Assembly (NCBI GenBank): GCA_947501565.1
Contig: CANMWJ010000001.1
Span: forward strand, 372,001-436,000
DNA from: an uncultured Marinobacterium sp.
Lineage (GTDB): Bacteria; Pseudomonadota; Gammaproteobacteria; Pseudomonadales; Balneatricaceae
Length of the DNA stretch: 64,000 nucleotides
Direction of reading: 5' to 3'
A program made the translations under genes and the position numbers. Each line of letters starts with the position of its first letter. Position 1 is the stretch's first letter. Under the pieces are notes generated by a model. The model was not told where the DNA came from, made no database searches, and worked only from the letters and a program-made list of their open reading frames with translations. Below, one piece after another: positions 26,205-34,244 of this stretch.

Positions 26205-26233
26205 TTAACGCGTTATGCAAGATAACGCGTTAA
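26205..26233. terminator. Perfect 12-bp inverted repeat between convergent genes
   Basis: TTAACGCGTTAT and ATAACGCGTTAA flank a 5-nt loop. It lies between the 3' ends of the haemoglobin gene and the zapB-like gene, so a bidirectional terminator is likely, though no long T run follows on either side. Confidence 0.6.
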
Positions 26234-26261
26234 CGCTCAAACTCAGCTTATCCGGTGCGGC

Positions 26262-26453
26262 TTAGCTTTCGCTGCCTTCCAGAATGCTGAATTTACCCAG
26301 CAGCGCTTCGATGCGTGCTTCGGTCTGCTGCTGTTCCGTTTCCAGCTGCTGTTTGGTCTCACGCAGTTCGGTGATCTCCATACGCAGCAGTTCTACTTCT
26401 TCCAGCATTGCTTCGATTTTTACTTCAAGGTCATTAAACAGATTGCTTTTCAT
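26262..26453 (-). CDS. ZapB-like cell-division coiled coil
   Basis: 63 residues, almost wholly a coiled coil (LEVKIEAMLEEVELLRMEITELRETKQQLETEQQQ type), ending ARIEALLGKFSILE. It matches the short ZapB-like family (TIGR02449 type). ZapB stabilises the FtsZ ring through ZapA at mid-cell; this shorter version is probably related, but its role is inferred. It is a single gene on the minus strand. Confidence 0.78.
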   Translation of the reverse strand: MKSNLFNDLEVKIEAMLEEVELLRMEITELRETKQQLETEQQQTEARIEALLGKFSILEGSES

Positions 26454-26709
26454 GGGCTTAACGCTGTTCCTTTAATCCTGATGGACGATAGAGGGGCGCG
26501 ATTATAGGCCGCGCCGCCGGGATGTAAAAGTTGAAATGTGACAGATTAAAGCGGGGGATAGTTCCGCAGGCGGGTCGCTGTGCGTGAAAAGCTTGTTGCA
26601 GGGCAAAATTTCTTTGCGACGAAAGTGGAAAGCACTCAATTCATAGACTTTAATGGTACGACTTAAATGGACTTACCCCCCTCAGATAGTTGGATAGCAG
26701 GAGACGGAT

Positions 26710-27306
26710 ATGGAATTGAGTACGGTGGTGTTTCTGGTCGTAGTGGCCGCGTTGGTGTTTTACGTTGTCAGTATCTACAACCGTTTGGTGGCGCTGAAAA
26801 ACCGCTATCAGAACGCCTTCAGTCAGATCGAAGTGCAGCTTAAACGCCGTTACGATCTGATCCCCAATCTGGTGGAAACCGCTAAGGGGTACATGACCCA
26901 CGAACGGGAAACCCTGCAGGCGGTGATCGAAGCGCGCAATGAAGCCGCCGCGATGCTGAAAGGTGCTGCCTCCGATCCAACCAGCGGTAACGCCCTGCAG
27001 AGTCTGGCGGGGGCTGAAGGTGCCCTGCAAGGTGCACTGGGTCGCCTGAATCTGGTGATGGAAGATTACCCGGACCTCAAGGCCAACGAGAACATGATGC
27101 AGCTCAGCGAGGAGCTGACTAGTACCGAAAACCGCGTGGCCTTTGCCCGTCAGGCGTTTAACGATGCTGTGACCGCCTACAATACCTACCGTCAGACCTT
27201 CCCACCGGTGATCTTTGCAGGCACCTTTGGGCATCCAACTGACGCCACCCTGCTGGAGTTTGACGACAGCGCTGCGATCCAGGCCGCGCCTAACGTCTCC
27301 TTCTGA
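26710..27306 (+). CDS. LemA family protein
   Basis: One N-terminal transmembrane helix ([19 protein letters not shown]) and the conserved LemA core: [25 protein letters not shown], then [19 protein letters not shown] and FPPVIFAG. LemA proteins are inner-membrane proteins of poorly defined function, commonly encoded next to M48/HtpX-like metalloproteases, as here (12-bp gap). 198 residues, normal length. Confidence 0.92.
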   Translation: MELSTVVFLVVVAALVFYVVSIYNRLVALKNRYQNAFSQIEVQLKRRYDLIPNLVETAKGYMTHERETLQAVIEARNEAAAMLKGAASDPTSGNALQSLAGAEGALQGALGRLNLVMEDYPDLKANENMMQLSEELTSTENRVAFARQAFNDAVTAYNTYRQTFPPVIFAGTFGHPTDATLLEFDDSAAIQAAPNVSF

Positions 27307-27317
27307 GCGCGCCATCG

Positions 27318-29270
27318 ATGGATTTCTTTGCGCATCAGGATAAGGCGCGCCGCAACACCGGTTTGTTGGTATTTCTCTTCATCCTGGCCGTACTGCTGCT
27401 GATCGGCATCACCAATCTGGCGGTGATGCTGACGATGGCAGGCGCGGGGGGCATTGAGGGCAGCGAGCAGGGCGGCACGATTGCCGTGCTGGCCACCACC
27501 GGGTTTTCAGGTTTCGCCGCACAATTCGATTGGTCGCTGTTTATTGGCGTCTCCGCGCTGGTGGGGATGGTCATACTGCTGGCGATCGCCTACAAATGGG
27601 TGCAGCTGGCGGATGGCGGCAAAAGTGTTGCCGAATCCCTCGGCGGTAACCGTATCCACCCCAACACCGATAATGCAGAAGAGCGGCGCATCCTCAATGT
27701 CGTCGAGGAGATGGCGCTGGCCTCCGGGATGCCGGTGCCGCCGGTTTACCTGCTGGAAAACGAGGTGGGGATCAACGCCTTCGCCGCAGGGCACACCCCC
27801 GCTGATGCGGTGATCGGCGTGACGCGAGGTTGTATCCAACAGCTCAACCGTGACCAGCTGCAGGGGGTGATCGCGCATGAATTCAGCCATATCCTCAATG
27901 GAGATATGCGCCTTAATCTGCGCCTGATCGCCGTACTGCACGGCATCGTGTTTCTCGGCTCGGTGGGTGAGTTGCTGGTCCGCAGCCGTGGCGGCGGTTC
28001 CCGGCAGGGCGGTCAGGCGATGCTGCTGGGTGTTGTACTGCTGATCGTGGGCTGGCTGGGTAACTTCTTCGGCAACCTGATCCGTTCAGCGGTGAGCCGT
28101 CAGCGAGAATTTCTGGCGGACGCCTCCGCCGTGCAGTTCACCCGCAACCCGCAGGGTATCGTCGATGCGCTGCGCACCATTGGCGGACACCAGATCGGTA
28201 CAGACCTCTCCAATCCGCGCACCGGTGAGGTAAGCCACCTGTTCTTCGGGCAAGCTATCCACCGTATGTTCGGGCTTTTTGATACACATCCACCGGTGGA
28301 TGACCGCATCCTGCGGCTGAACCCTCATTGGGATGGGAGCTACCTTGTTGATCGGAACAACTTAAGAAACGAACCCGAGCATATTCTGCGTGAAAAGCGT
28401 GAGCGTCGCGAGAAGCAGGCGCTGGCCAATGCCGTCGCTTTGGGCGCGGCGCTTAACGGCGACCAACTGGACCCGGCAGAGCTGCTGATGCAGGCCGATG
28501 TCAGTGGCATCCAGCAGGGGCTCGACCATATTCCGCAAAACCTGCAACAGCAGGCTCGAGAACCTCTGGGGGCGATGGCACTGGTATTGGGGTTGCTGCT
28601 CAGCCCGGACTCCGCCGTGCGTGAAAAGCAGCGCGGTTACCTGAACCAACTACAAACGCCAGGTCTGCTGGATACTCTCTCTGCCACACGCGAGGCCCTG
28701 AAAGAGCTGCCCCGCGCCCTGCACTTACCATTGGTAGAGCTAAGCATTCCGGCGCTGAAATGTATCTCCCCTGAGCAGTACGAACTGTTCCGACGTAAGC
28801 TCCTGTTGCTGATGCACGCCGATCAGCAGATCGACCTCTACGAGTGGTGCCTGTTCCAGCTGCTTACCCACTATCTGGACCCGGAGTTCGGCAAGGTAAA
28901 AAGCAGCAAACCGCGCTACAAAGTCGCGCAGGAGATCAGCGACCAGTATCAACTGGTGCTCTCACTGTTGGTGCATGAAGGCCACAACGACTCGGAAGAC
29001 GCCCAACGCGCCTTTAACCGCGGTATCGGCAGTGCAGGACTCTACAACTTGACCCTGCTACCGGCCGAACGCTGCCAGCTCAGTGATTTCAAAAAAGCGA
29101 TCAACGATCTGGCCTGCTGTTATCCACACCTGAAACCGAAGCTGATCAACGGTTTTATCAACTGCGTAAAGCAGGATGGCCGTATCACCATTATCGAAAA
29201 AGAGATGGTGCACAGTATCGCTGCGGCCATGGATAGCCCGATTCCACAGCTGGAGATTGAAACGGATTAA
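27318..29270 (+). CDS. M48-family membrane metalloprotease with TerB-like tail
   Basis: HtpX-like zinc protease. Two TM helices (about 15-38 and 75-95) precede the catalytic domain with HEFSH (about residue 187) and the third zinc ligand glutamate in the REFLADASAV segment. After about residue 340 a long cytosolic helical region follows, including LLLLMHADQQIDLYEWCLFQLLTHYL, which looks TerB-like. 650 residues, the extended form seen with LemA partners. It likely degrades misfolded membrane proteins; substrates are unknown. Confidence 0.9.
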   Translation: MDFFAHQDKARRNTGLLVFLFILAVLLLIGITNLAVMLTMAGAGGIEGSEQGGTIAVLATTGFSGFAAQFDWSLFIGVSALVGMVILLAIAYKWVQLADGGKSVAESLGGNRIHPNTDNAEERRILNVVEEMALASGMPVPPVYLLENEVGINAFAAGHTPADAVIGVTRGCIQQLNRDQLQGVIAHEFSHILNGDMRLNLRLIAVLHGIVFLGSVGELLVRSRGGGSRQGGQAMLLGVVLLIVGWLGNFFGNLIRSAVSRQREFLADASAVQFTRNPQGIVDALRTIGGHQIGTDLSNPRTGEVSHLFFGQAIHRMFGLFDTHPPVDDRILRLNPHWDGSYLVDRNNLRNEPEHILREKRERREKQALANAVALGAALNGDQLDPAELLMQADVSGIQQGLDHIPQNLQQQAREPLGAMALVLGLLLSPDSAVREKQRGYLNQLQTPGLLDTLSATREALKELPRALHLPLVELSIPALKCISPEQYELFRRKLLLLMHADQQIDLYEWCLFQLLTHYLDPEFGKVKSSKPRYKVAQEISDQYQLVLSLLVHEGHNDSEDAQRAFNRGIGSAGLYNLTLLPAERCQLSDFKKAINDLACCYPHLKPKLINGFINCVKQDGRITIIEKEMVHSIAAAMDSPIPQLEIETD

Positions 29271-29277
29271 GCTTGTA

Positions 29278-29312
29278 TCGCACGGGCTTTTCATCAACGG
29301 AAAGTCGTGCGA
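29278..29312 (+). terminator. Hairpin after the M48 protease gene
   Basis: TCGCACG pairs with CGTGCGA, with further pairing of CTTTTC and GGAAAG inside. No T run, so termination is likely but weak. Confidence 0.5.
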
Positions 29313-29338
29313 GGATAGTGCCTCACTTTGATGCATTT

Positions 29339-29423
29339 CCCCGGATGGGAATCAAATAAACGTAAAGGAAAACGTATGCATATCATCACCTTGTCTGCTT
29401 TTCCTTTACAGATTCTTCCGGGG
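29339..29423. repeat. Nested long inverted repeat at the edge of the accessory segment
   Basis: Outer arms CCCCGGATGGGAATC (29339-29353) and GATTCTTCCGGGG (29411-29423) enclose perfect inner arms GTAAAGGAAAA (29362-29372) and TTTTCCTTTAC (29399-29409) with a 26-nt loop. It marks the change from core genes to A+T-rich cassette-like genes. It could be a strong bidirectional terminator, a MITE-like remnant or part of an integration site. Confidence 0.75.
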
Positions 29424-29497
29424 ATATACGTCATATTGACGCGTCTAAACATGTCAGGTCGACGTGTATTTAGCTGTTATAACTTCAAGGAGGTGTG

Positions 29498-30208
29498 ATG
29501 GAATACTGGCAAGTTGTTTTGGGGTTGCTAACCGCGATTTTTTTAGTTTTTTTGAGAGGCGCTCAACTCAAGGCGGACAAGCAAAAAGTTGTATCTACTA
29601 GACTTCGATCATACTTAATGTATTGGCGAGGCGTTATTTTAGAAAATGACCTTTTTAGTATTTTTTATGTAGGAACAGAGTGGAATAAGGAAATCAGTGA
29701 AATTCTAAGTAATGGAGGGGATGCCTCCGACTTGGTTGCCCTCGAAGCAGAGAAGAAGAAAACCCTTGAAGCATTGAAGGCGGCGATAGAAAACGGCGAA
29801 ATAAAAATTTCAAAGGAAGATCTCGAGAAAGCACTAAAAAGGCTTCCTGATAATTTCTCAGATTATATCCTCCAGTATATCCAAAAATATGAGCAAAACC
29901 TTCTTGAAGGGAAAACCTTTATTACTGACGAAGAGGCAAGCCAACTTGGGATTCACATGGCTCACGTATCAATTGAGTTGAAGATGGAACTTGTTTCGCT
30001 AATCAATTCTGGCTTGGGCTTGTTCGTAGTAGCACTTTCTAATCTAGAAGATTTTGACCTTGCAGAATATTCTAATGACGTAGCAAAAATCGCATGGAAG
30101 GGGATAGTTGTATCAAAGCATATAGATACGCTGAGTAATAGAATTGACTCCTACGCGGAAAAGAGCGTTTTTGAACTGGCGTTGCTTAACCTTCTAGGCA
30201 AGTTATAA
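29498..30208 (+). CDS. Membrane-anchored protein of unknown function
   Basis: 236 residues with one N-terminal TM helix (about 5-22) and a long cytosolic helical region. Charged coiled-coil stretches at about 75-115 (ALEAEKKKTLEALKAAIENGEIKISKEDLEKALKRL). The ATG at 29498 sits 4 nt after AGGAGG; a GTG three bases earlier is too close. A+T-rich codon use, unlike flanking core genes. The stop codon lies inside the first half of an attC-like site, as is usual for integron cassettes. No homologue is recognised. Confidence 0.75.
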   Translation: MEYWQVVLGLLTAIFLVFLRGAQLKADKQKVVSTRLRSYLMYWRGVILENDLFSIFYVGTEWNKEISEILSNGGDASDLVALEAEKKKTLEALKAAIENGEIKISKEDLEKALKRLPDNFSDYILQYIQKYEQNLLEGKTFITDEEASQLGIHMAHVSIELKMELVSLINSGLGLFVVALSNLEDFDLAEYSNDVAKIAWKGIVVSKHIDTLSNRIDSYAEKSVFELALLNLLGKL

Positions 30209-30279
30209 CAAGTAAGGGCACAATCAGCCACTTCGTGGCTTGGACTCGCGATGCTCGCCCGTGCCGTAATCGGTTATTT
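30202..30279 (+). other. attC-like integron recombination site 1
   Basis: R''-like TTATAAC (30203-30209, preceded by G) and R'-like GTTATTT (30273-30279) flank GGCAC (30217-30221) and GTGCC (30261-30265); the spacers between R and L boxes are 7 nt on both sides. Inside are the hairpins AGCCAC-ttc-GTGGCT and GCGA-tgc-TCGC. The gene stop overlaps R''. It shares TGCTCGCCCG at matching distance from R' with site 2. Confidence 0.62.
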
Positions 30280-30311
30280 AGTATCAAACTCATAATTGGG
30301 GAGGTCTCGTT

Positions 30312-30845
30312 TTGGAAGAGGATAAGCACGAGAAGAAACTGATGTTCTTCGATGAGCAACTGAGAAAAGAGATGCATCAGATAAGCGATACTCAGATCAA
30401 GTCAGTCTCAATGTATGCAGTTTATATAGCCGCTACAGGGGTGCTGGTAAGTAGATTTGATGAATCTACAATCTGGATGCCTATTACACTGTCCTTGGTT
30501 TCATTTCTGTTTTCTTGTATCGGGATGGTTAGCTTTTCCGGTGCCGAACGGAGAAGGAAGGAAACGTTAAATTCTTTATATAATATTGATAGGGATTTAG
30601 GAATGTTTGAGGGGTACTTTCCAAGGAGATGGGAAGGTGCCGCACAAAAGACGCACATGGATTTCAAGGTGAAGGAATGCTTTGAGCTTATAAAGTGCAA
30701 AGAATTTAAAAAGTTAATGTCAATTGTTTTATGCCAAGGTTGGGTTTTTATTGTCTTTGCCTTGTTGGGGTTTATTTCGGTGTCTCTATACTGGATAGCG
30801 TGGTTTGTATCAATCCTTTCAGTTTCTCCCGAAGCAATCGTATGA
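30312..30845 (+). CDS. Multi-span membrane protein of unknown function
   Basis: 177 residues from TTG at 30312 with GGGGAGG about 8 nt upstream. A charged N-terminal helix is followed by TM segments at about 35-52 and 56-77, a cytosolic region (80-135) and a further hydrophobic region at about 137-172 that may cross twice. No family recognised. A+T-rich like its neighbours. It ends inside attC-like site 2. The layout, helical hairpins around a small cytosolic domain, is often seen in phage-defence effectors, but there is no direct evidence here. Confidence 0.72.
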   Translation: MEEDKHEKKLMFFDEQLRKEMHQISDTQIKSVSMYAVYIAATGVLVSRFDESTIWMPITLSLVSFLFSCIGMVSFSGAERRRKETLNSLYNIDRDLGMFEGYFPRRWEGAAQKTHMDFKVKECFELIKCKEFKKLMSIVLCQGWVFIVFALLGFISVSLYWIAWFVSILSVSPEAIV

Positions 30846-30914
30846 CAAGGCACGGGATGATCCCCCAAAAGCTCGTAAGAGTAGCTCTGCTCGCCCGAAC
30901 GCTGAGTGTTAAGC
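30841..30914 (+). other. attC-like integron recombination site 2
   Basis: R''-like TATGAC (30841-30846) overlaps the stop of the preceding gene; R' GTTAAGC (30908-30914) fits the GTTRRRY consensus. TGCTCGCCCG (30888-30897) lies 10 nt before R', as in site 1 (11 nt). The 3' end CGCTGAGTGTTAAGC matches site 3 (CGTTGAGCGTTAGGC) at 12 of 15 positions. Confidence 0.6.
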
Positions 30915-30940
30915 ATAAGAGAGTCTGAGGAATATTAAGA

Positions 30941-31789
30941 ATGAGTGAAACTGCTGGGACGGTAATAAAGTTACTTTCTGCATTAACTTCCCCAAAGGCT
31001 TCGGTGAAGTATATCTCTGTTGGTATATTTATAGTGCTGTCTTGGAAACATGTGCAGGACTATCTGTCTTCATCTGGGCTGCCCAAAGAACAGCTTAGTC
31101 TGGTCGTGCTGTTGATTGGTGTTGGATTGGGATCGCTTATTGGGCAGCTAATATATATGATTATTGATTATATCTGGAATCGTATAGGCGAAGAAATAGC
31201 GACTAGAAAATCTAAGAAAGAGAAAGAAGAATTAAGAGAAAAGAAGGAAAGGTCTGAACAAGAAAAAAGTGATATATTTTTAAGTAATTTTATTAAGGTG
31301 TTTAGTCACTATCCATATTGGAAAAAGGATGAGCTAAGAAAGTTAACTAAGGGAGAGCAGTGCTTAGAGTGGGAATACGATCACATACGCTCACTAAAAA
31401 GCAATGATTATATAATCAAGGTTTCGAACGTTGACCGAGACAGAGATATCTACAAAATTAATCCTATTATTCAAGAGTACGTGGCTGCCGAGTGGCAAGA
31501 AGAGGTCGATAAAAATATGGATGCCTTCTTTAATGACATGACGTCAGAAAAAGAGACATTGCTGTATGTCATGGAGATGGAACAGTATGAGAGCAATGAA
31601 CCCTTTCATACTGATGTTATCGATGCATTAAGGCCCTTTCATCCATGTATTATGATCGAGGATGAGAACCAGTTTGGCCTTACACTTTCATTTAGATTTC
31701 CATACTGCTCACTGTTTAGTGAGAGGTATGGAAAAGATTTAGCCGACGAGCTGCACATAAACGACAATAGAATTCTCGGCTATGAATAG
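30941..31789 (+). CDS. Two-TM protein with cytosolic domain, SieB-like N-terminus
   Basis: 282 residues. Two TM helices (about 22-40 and 52-78) are followed by a highly charged linker (KSKKEKEELREKKERSEQEK) and a cytosolic domain of about 170 residues with acidic and aromatic content. The N-terminal hairpin resembles superinfection-exclusion SieB-type proteins in layout; this is weak evidence. A+T-rich; it lies 27 bp after attC-like site 2. It may protect against phage, but that is inference. Confidence 0.72.
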   Translation: MSETAGTVIKLLSALTSPKASVKYISVGIFIVLSWKHVQDYLSSSGLPKEQLSLVVLLIGVGLGSLIGQLIYMIIDYIWNRIGEEIATRKSKKEKEELREKKERSEQEKSDIFLSNFIKVFSHYPYWKKDELRKLTKGEQCLEWEYDHIRSLKSNDYIIKVSNVDRDRDIYKINPIIQEYVAAEWQEEVDKNMDAFFNDMTSEKETLLYVMEMEQYESNEPFHTDVIDALRPFHPCIMIEDENQFGLTLSFRFPYCSLFSERYGKDLADELHINDNRILGYE

Positions 31790-31903
31790 TTTGCAAAATA
31801 CATGTACAGAGATGGTATTCACTTGGCAGCGCTTCCCGTCACCACGTAGATTGGAGTTGATTTACACTCCGCTGAGTCCCTCCAAAGAAAGCAAGGAATC
31901 ACA

Positions 31904-32221
31904 GTGTCTCTTATCGCATCAACACCAAAACCACCTTACTACGCCGTTATCTTTACCTCTCTCCGAACCGATGGAGACAACGGTTACGGAGAGATGGCGG
32001 TCAGAATGGTTGAGTTAGCCGCGAAACAGCCCGGATTTCTCGGTGTAGAGTCCGTCAGAGAGGAAGTGGGGATTACAGTCTCATATTGGAAGGATCTGGA
32101 ATCCATAAGGGCCTGGAAAGACGACCTTGAGCACAAGGAAGCTCAGCGGTTGGGTAACGAAAGATGGTATTCATCGTTTAAGGTACGTGTTGCCAGGGTA
32201 GAGCGCGAATACGGTATTTGA
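31904..32221 (+). CDS. Antibiotic biosynthesis monooxygenase-like (ABM) protein
   Basis: 105 residues, dimeric alpha/beta-barrel fold signature: YYAVIFTSLRTDGDNGYGEMAVRMVELAAKQPGFLGVESVR, then ITVSYWKDLESIRAWKDD and RWYSSFKVRVARVE. This family includes small cofactor-free monooxygenases and haem-degrading proteins; the substrate cannot be told. The start is GTG at 31904 after AAGGAA. It is a typical gene of chromosomal integron cassettes, and attC-like site 3 follows. Confidence 0.85.
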   Translation: MSLIASTPKPPYYAVIFTSLRTDGDNGYGEMAVRMVELAAKQPGFLGVESVREEVGITVSYWKDLESIRAWKDDLEHKEAQRLGNERWYSSFKVRVARVEREYGI

Positions 32222-32271
32222 TATTACGACCTTGCCCACTGTTGTGCGTAGTGACTCGTTGAGCGTTAGGC
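32222..32271 (+). other. attC-like integron recombination site 3 (3' half clear)
   Basis: The 3' end CGTTGAGCGTTAGGC with R' GTTAGGC (32265-32271, fits GTTRRRY) is typical of attC sites. The R'' half after the stop codon (TATTACGAC) is poor, so the site may be degenerate. Confidence 0.5.
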
Positions 32272-32309
32272 GGTTATAGGGCATTGGTTTTGGTAAGGGG
32301 AATGACTTT

Positions 32310-32660
32310 ATGAAACATAAAGGCAGTTGCCACTGCGGATCGATCCAGTTTGAGTTTGAAGGGCCTGAGATCGAGTCTGGATTGCGGTGTAATTGCTCTA
32401 TCTGCCGCCGTAAAGGCGCGACTATGACCAACTTCACTGTTCCAAAGGAAGTGTTAAAAATCACAGCTGTTGATGGTGCGCTGGCGACCTACGAGTTCGG
32501 TAGCTGTGTGGCTAAACACCACTTCTGCAATCGCTGCGGTATCTATCCTTTCCACCAGACGATGCGTAAGCCGGGAGAGTACCGCTTTAATATCGGCTGC
32601 CTGGAGGGTGTAGAGGTGACCACGCTGCCGTTTGATATGTTTGATGGTGCGTCGGTCTGA
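32310..32660 (+). CDS. GFA family (glutathione-dependent formaldehyde-activating-like) protein
   Basis: 116 residues with the zinc-binding pattern of the GFA family: CHCGSIQFEFEG, CNCSICRRKGA and FCNRCGIYPFHQ. Founders condense formaldehyde with glutathione, but most members have unknown substrates. It is common among integron cassettes. It starts 38 bp after attC-like R' at 32265. Confidence 0.9.
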   Translation: MKHKGSCHCGSIQFEFEGPEIESGLRCNCSICRRKGATMTNFTVPKEVLKITAVDGALATYEFGSCVAKHHFCNRCGIYPFHQTMRKPGEYRFNIGCLEGVEVTTLPFDMFDGASV

Positions 32661-32693
32661 TTTTTTAAGGCTAAATTGGGTACTTCAGCGGCT

Positions 32694-33167
32694 ATGCGAA
32701 TACTCATTATAGCGATGTTCATTAACTTGGTTTGTGGCTGTAGCAGCGAGCCACCGACTGATGCGCAGATGTTAGCGATATTTCAGGATAATCAACCTGA
32801 TTTTGAAATGTTACGCGACCAGCTTTGCGTGCAGGATGAGCGTCGGGTGGTGGTGATGGACCCTGAGTGGTCCAGGCCACCGGCATCCGATACTGACAAA
32901 AAGACACTCTACAGCATATTTAAAAGAATTGGTGCCACAGGGGTTTATTACGATGGTAACTGTTCGTTCCGGGTTGCGGTTTGGTCTGGCGGATTCGGTG
33001 GAGATGGTGACTACAAATACTATTCGTATCGCCCACAAGAAAGCATTCATATAGAAACGCAACTAGTCCCCTCGTTAGATGAGGTAGATCGTACATCTTT
33101 AGAGCATGCATATAACTTAAGGCCAATCAGTGAAGGCTGGTATCTCGCCTTTGATTATTGGCCATAG
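32694..33167 (+). CDS. Small lipoprotein of unknown function
   Basis: 157 residues from the ATG at 32694 (MRILIIAMFINLVCGCSS, lipobox LVCGC). The mature part has about four cysteines or aromatic clusters and a GGFGGDGDYKYYSYRP loop. No family recognised. It lies 33 bp after the GFA gene. Probably outer-membrane anchored. Confidence 0.7.
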   Translation: MRILIIAMFINLVCGCSSEPPTDAQMLAIFQDNQPDFEMLRDQLCVQDERRVVVMDPEWSRPPASDTDKKTLYSIFKRIGATGVYYDGNCSFRVAVWSGGFGGDGDYKYYSYRPQESIHIETQLVPSLDEVDRTSLEHAYNLRPISEGWYLAFDYWP

Positions 33168-33265
33168 TCATCCACGATATCAGGCTGTTTTCGGTGGTTA
33201 GGAACGTAATGGGGACTTATTTTCAGGGTCCCTAATGTTTGTTTACCAACACAGGGGTTTTAGTC

Positions 33266-33520
33266 ATGCCTTTATATGAGTACATCGAAGGTGGTTTGTA
33301 TGAAAATATAAGATCTTCAAGAGATAATGTTTATGTTAGTGAGCGACGGGGCGACTGTCGGAGCGTTCAAATTTATCATGGTAAGTATTACATGACATAT
33401 GTCTCGGGTGAGCTTGCGGGAAGATTGAAAATAATTGAAATATCAGAAGCTGATTACAAAGAAGCTTTGACAGGCGAATATAGCCAAGATCAATTGACTA
33501 GTAAGTTTAAAGTCTACTAG
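33266..33520 (+). CDS. Small unknown protein
   Basis: 84 residues from the ATG at 33266 (MPLYEYIEGGLYENIRSS); the frame runs to 33239. A+T-rich, acidic and tyrosine-rich, with no signal or membrane segment. No homologue recognised. A hairpin (GGAAC-N10-GTTCC, 33521-33540) follows directly after the stop codon. Confidence 0.5.
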   Translation: MPLYEYIEGGLYENIRSSRDNVYVSERRGDCRSVQIYHGKYYMTYVSGELAGRLKIIEISEADYKEALTGEYSQDQLTSKFKVY

Positions 33521-33587
33521 GGAACATGATAATAAGTTCCGGGTCATTAGATGTTTTTCGATCTCGCTTCAGTCGTGACCTTGATAT

Positions 33588-33618
33588 GGAGCTTACCTGG
33601 AGCTTACCTGAAGCTTAG
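33588..33618. repeat. Short tandem repeat, also present on the far side of the next gene
   Basis: GGAGCTTACCT occurs twice in tandem (33588, 33599) with a partial third copy (GAAGCTTAG). GGAGCTTACC recurs at 34169-34178, beyond the 146-aa membrane protein gene, so the repeats bracket that gene. Confidence 0.7.
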
Positions 33619-33658
33619 AACCCTGATTTATCTAAGAACAGCAAACACCCTCTGGGGA

Positions 33659-34099
33659 TTAATTACGCTTATACGCCTGCTTCCCACAGCCCTTCAAACG
33701 ATCCCAATTCAGCAAAACCCAGAAATTCAGCCCGATCATCAGGCCAACAAAGGAGAACAGCTGAAAGGTCTGGTAGAAGCTGATGCTGCCGGTGGTTTGC
33801 GCGGCGGGCCAGATCAGCAGCATGGGGATATCGGCTACGAAGACGCCGCCCAGGGTGAGGGTGAAGAAGTTGATGCGGTTTTTCTTTAGCAGCAGCCGGT
33901 AGAAGCGGTAACCGAGAAAGAACATATACACGTAGGCGACCGGTATGCTGGCGAGTGACATGCCAAGGAACAGGCCGATAAAGGTCAGCAACCCGTCGTC
34001 CATATTGAAACCGGACATATCGCTGTAAAAGGCAAAGATAGTGAAGGCGACAGGGGTGATCAGTGGGGCAAGCGCCAGGGCTCGGCTTTCGTTGTTCAT
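33659..34099 (-). CDS. Four-TM membrane protein of unknown function
   Basis: 146 residues with hydrophobic segments at about 8-28, 38-62, 78-100 and 105-128, separated by short charged loops. No family recognised. It is the only gene in this segment on the minus strand and its G+C is higher than neighbours. It is bracketed by GGAGCTTACC repeats, hinting at separate insertion. Confidence 0.7.
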   Translation of the reverse strand: MNNESRALALAPLITPVAFTIFAFYSDMSGFNMDDGLLTFIGLFLGMSLASIPVAYVYMFFLGYRFYRLLLKKNRINFFTLTLGGVFVADIPMLLIWPAAQTTGSISFYQTFQLFSFVGLMIGLNFWVLLNWDRLKGCGKQAYKRN

Positions 34100-34244
34100 A
34101 ACTCACTCGTAGGAAGCGGCCACGTGGGGCGGTCTGCCGTAATCGGCGCAGACCTGTGATATTGAACAGGAGCTTACCCGAACGGGTATAGCGGAATACT
34201 TGACGGTGGTTTGGTCATCACATTTTTTTGGTAGAGAGATAGCT

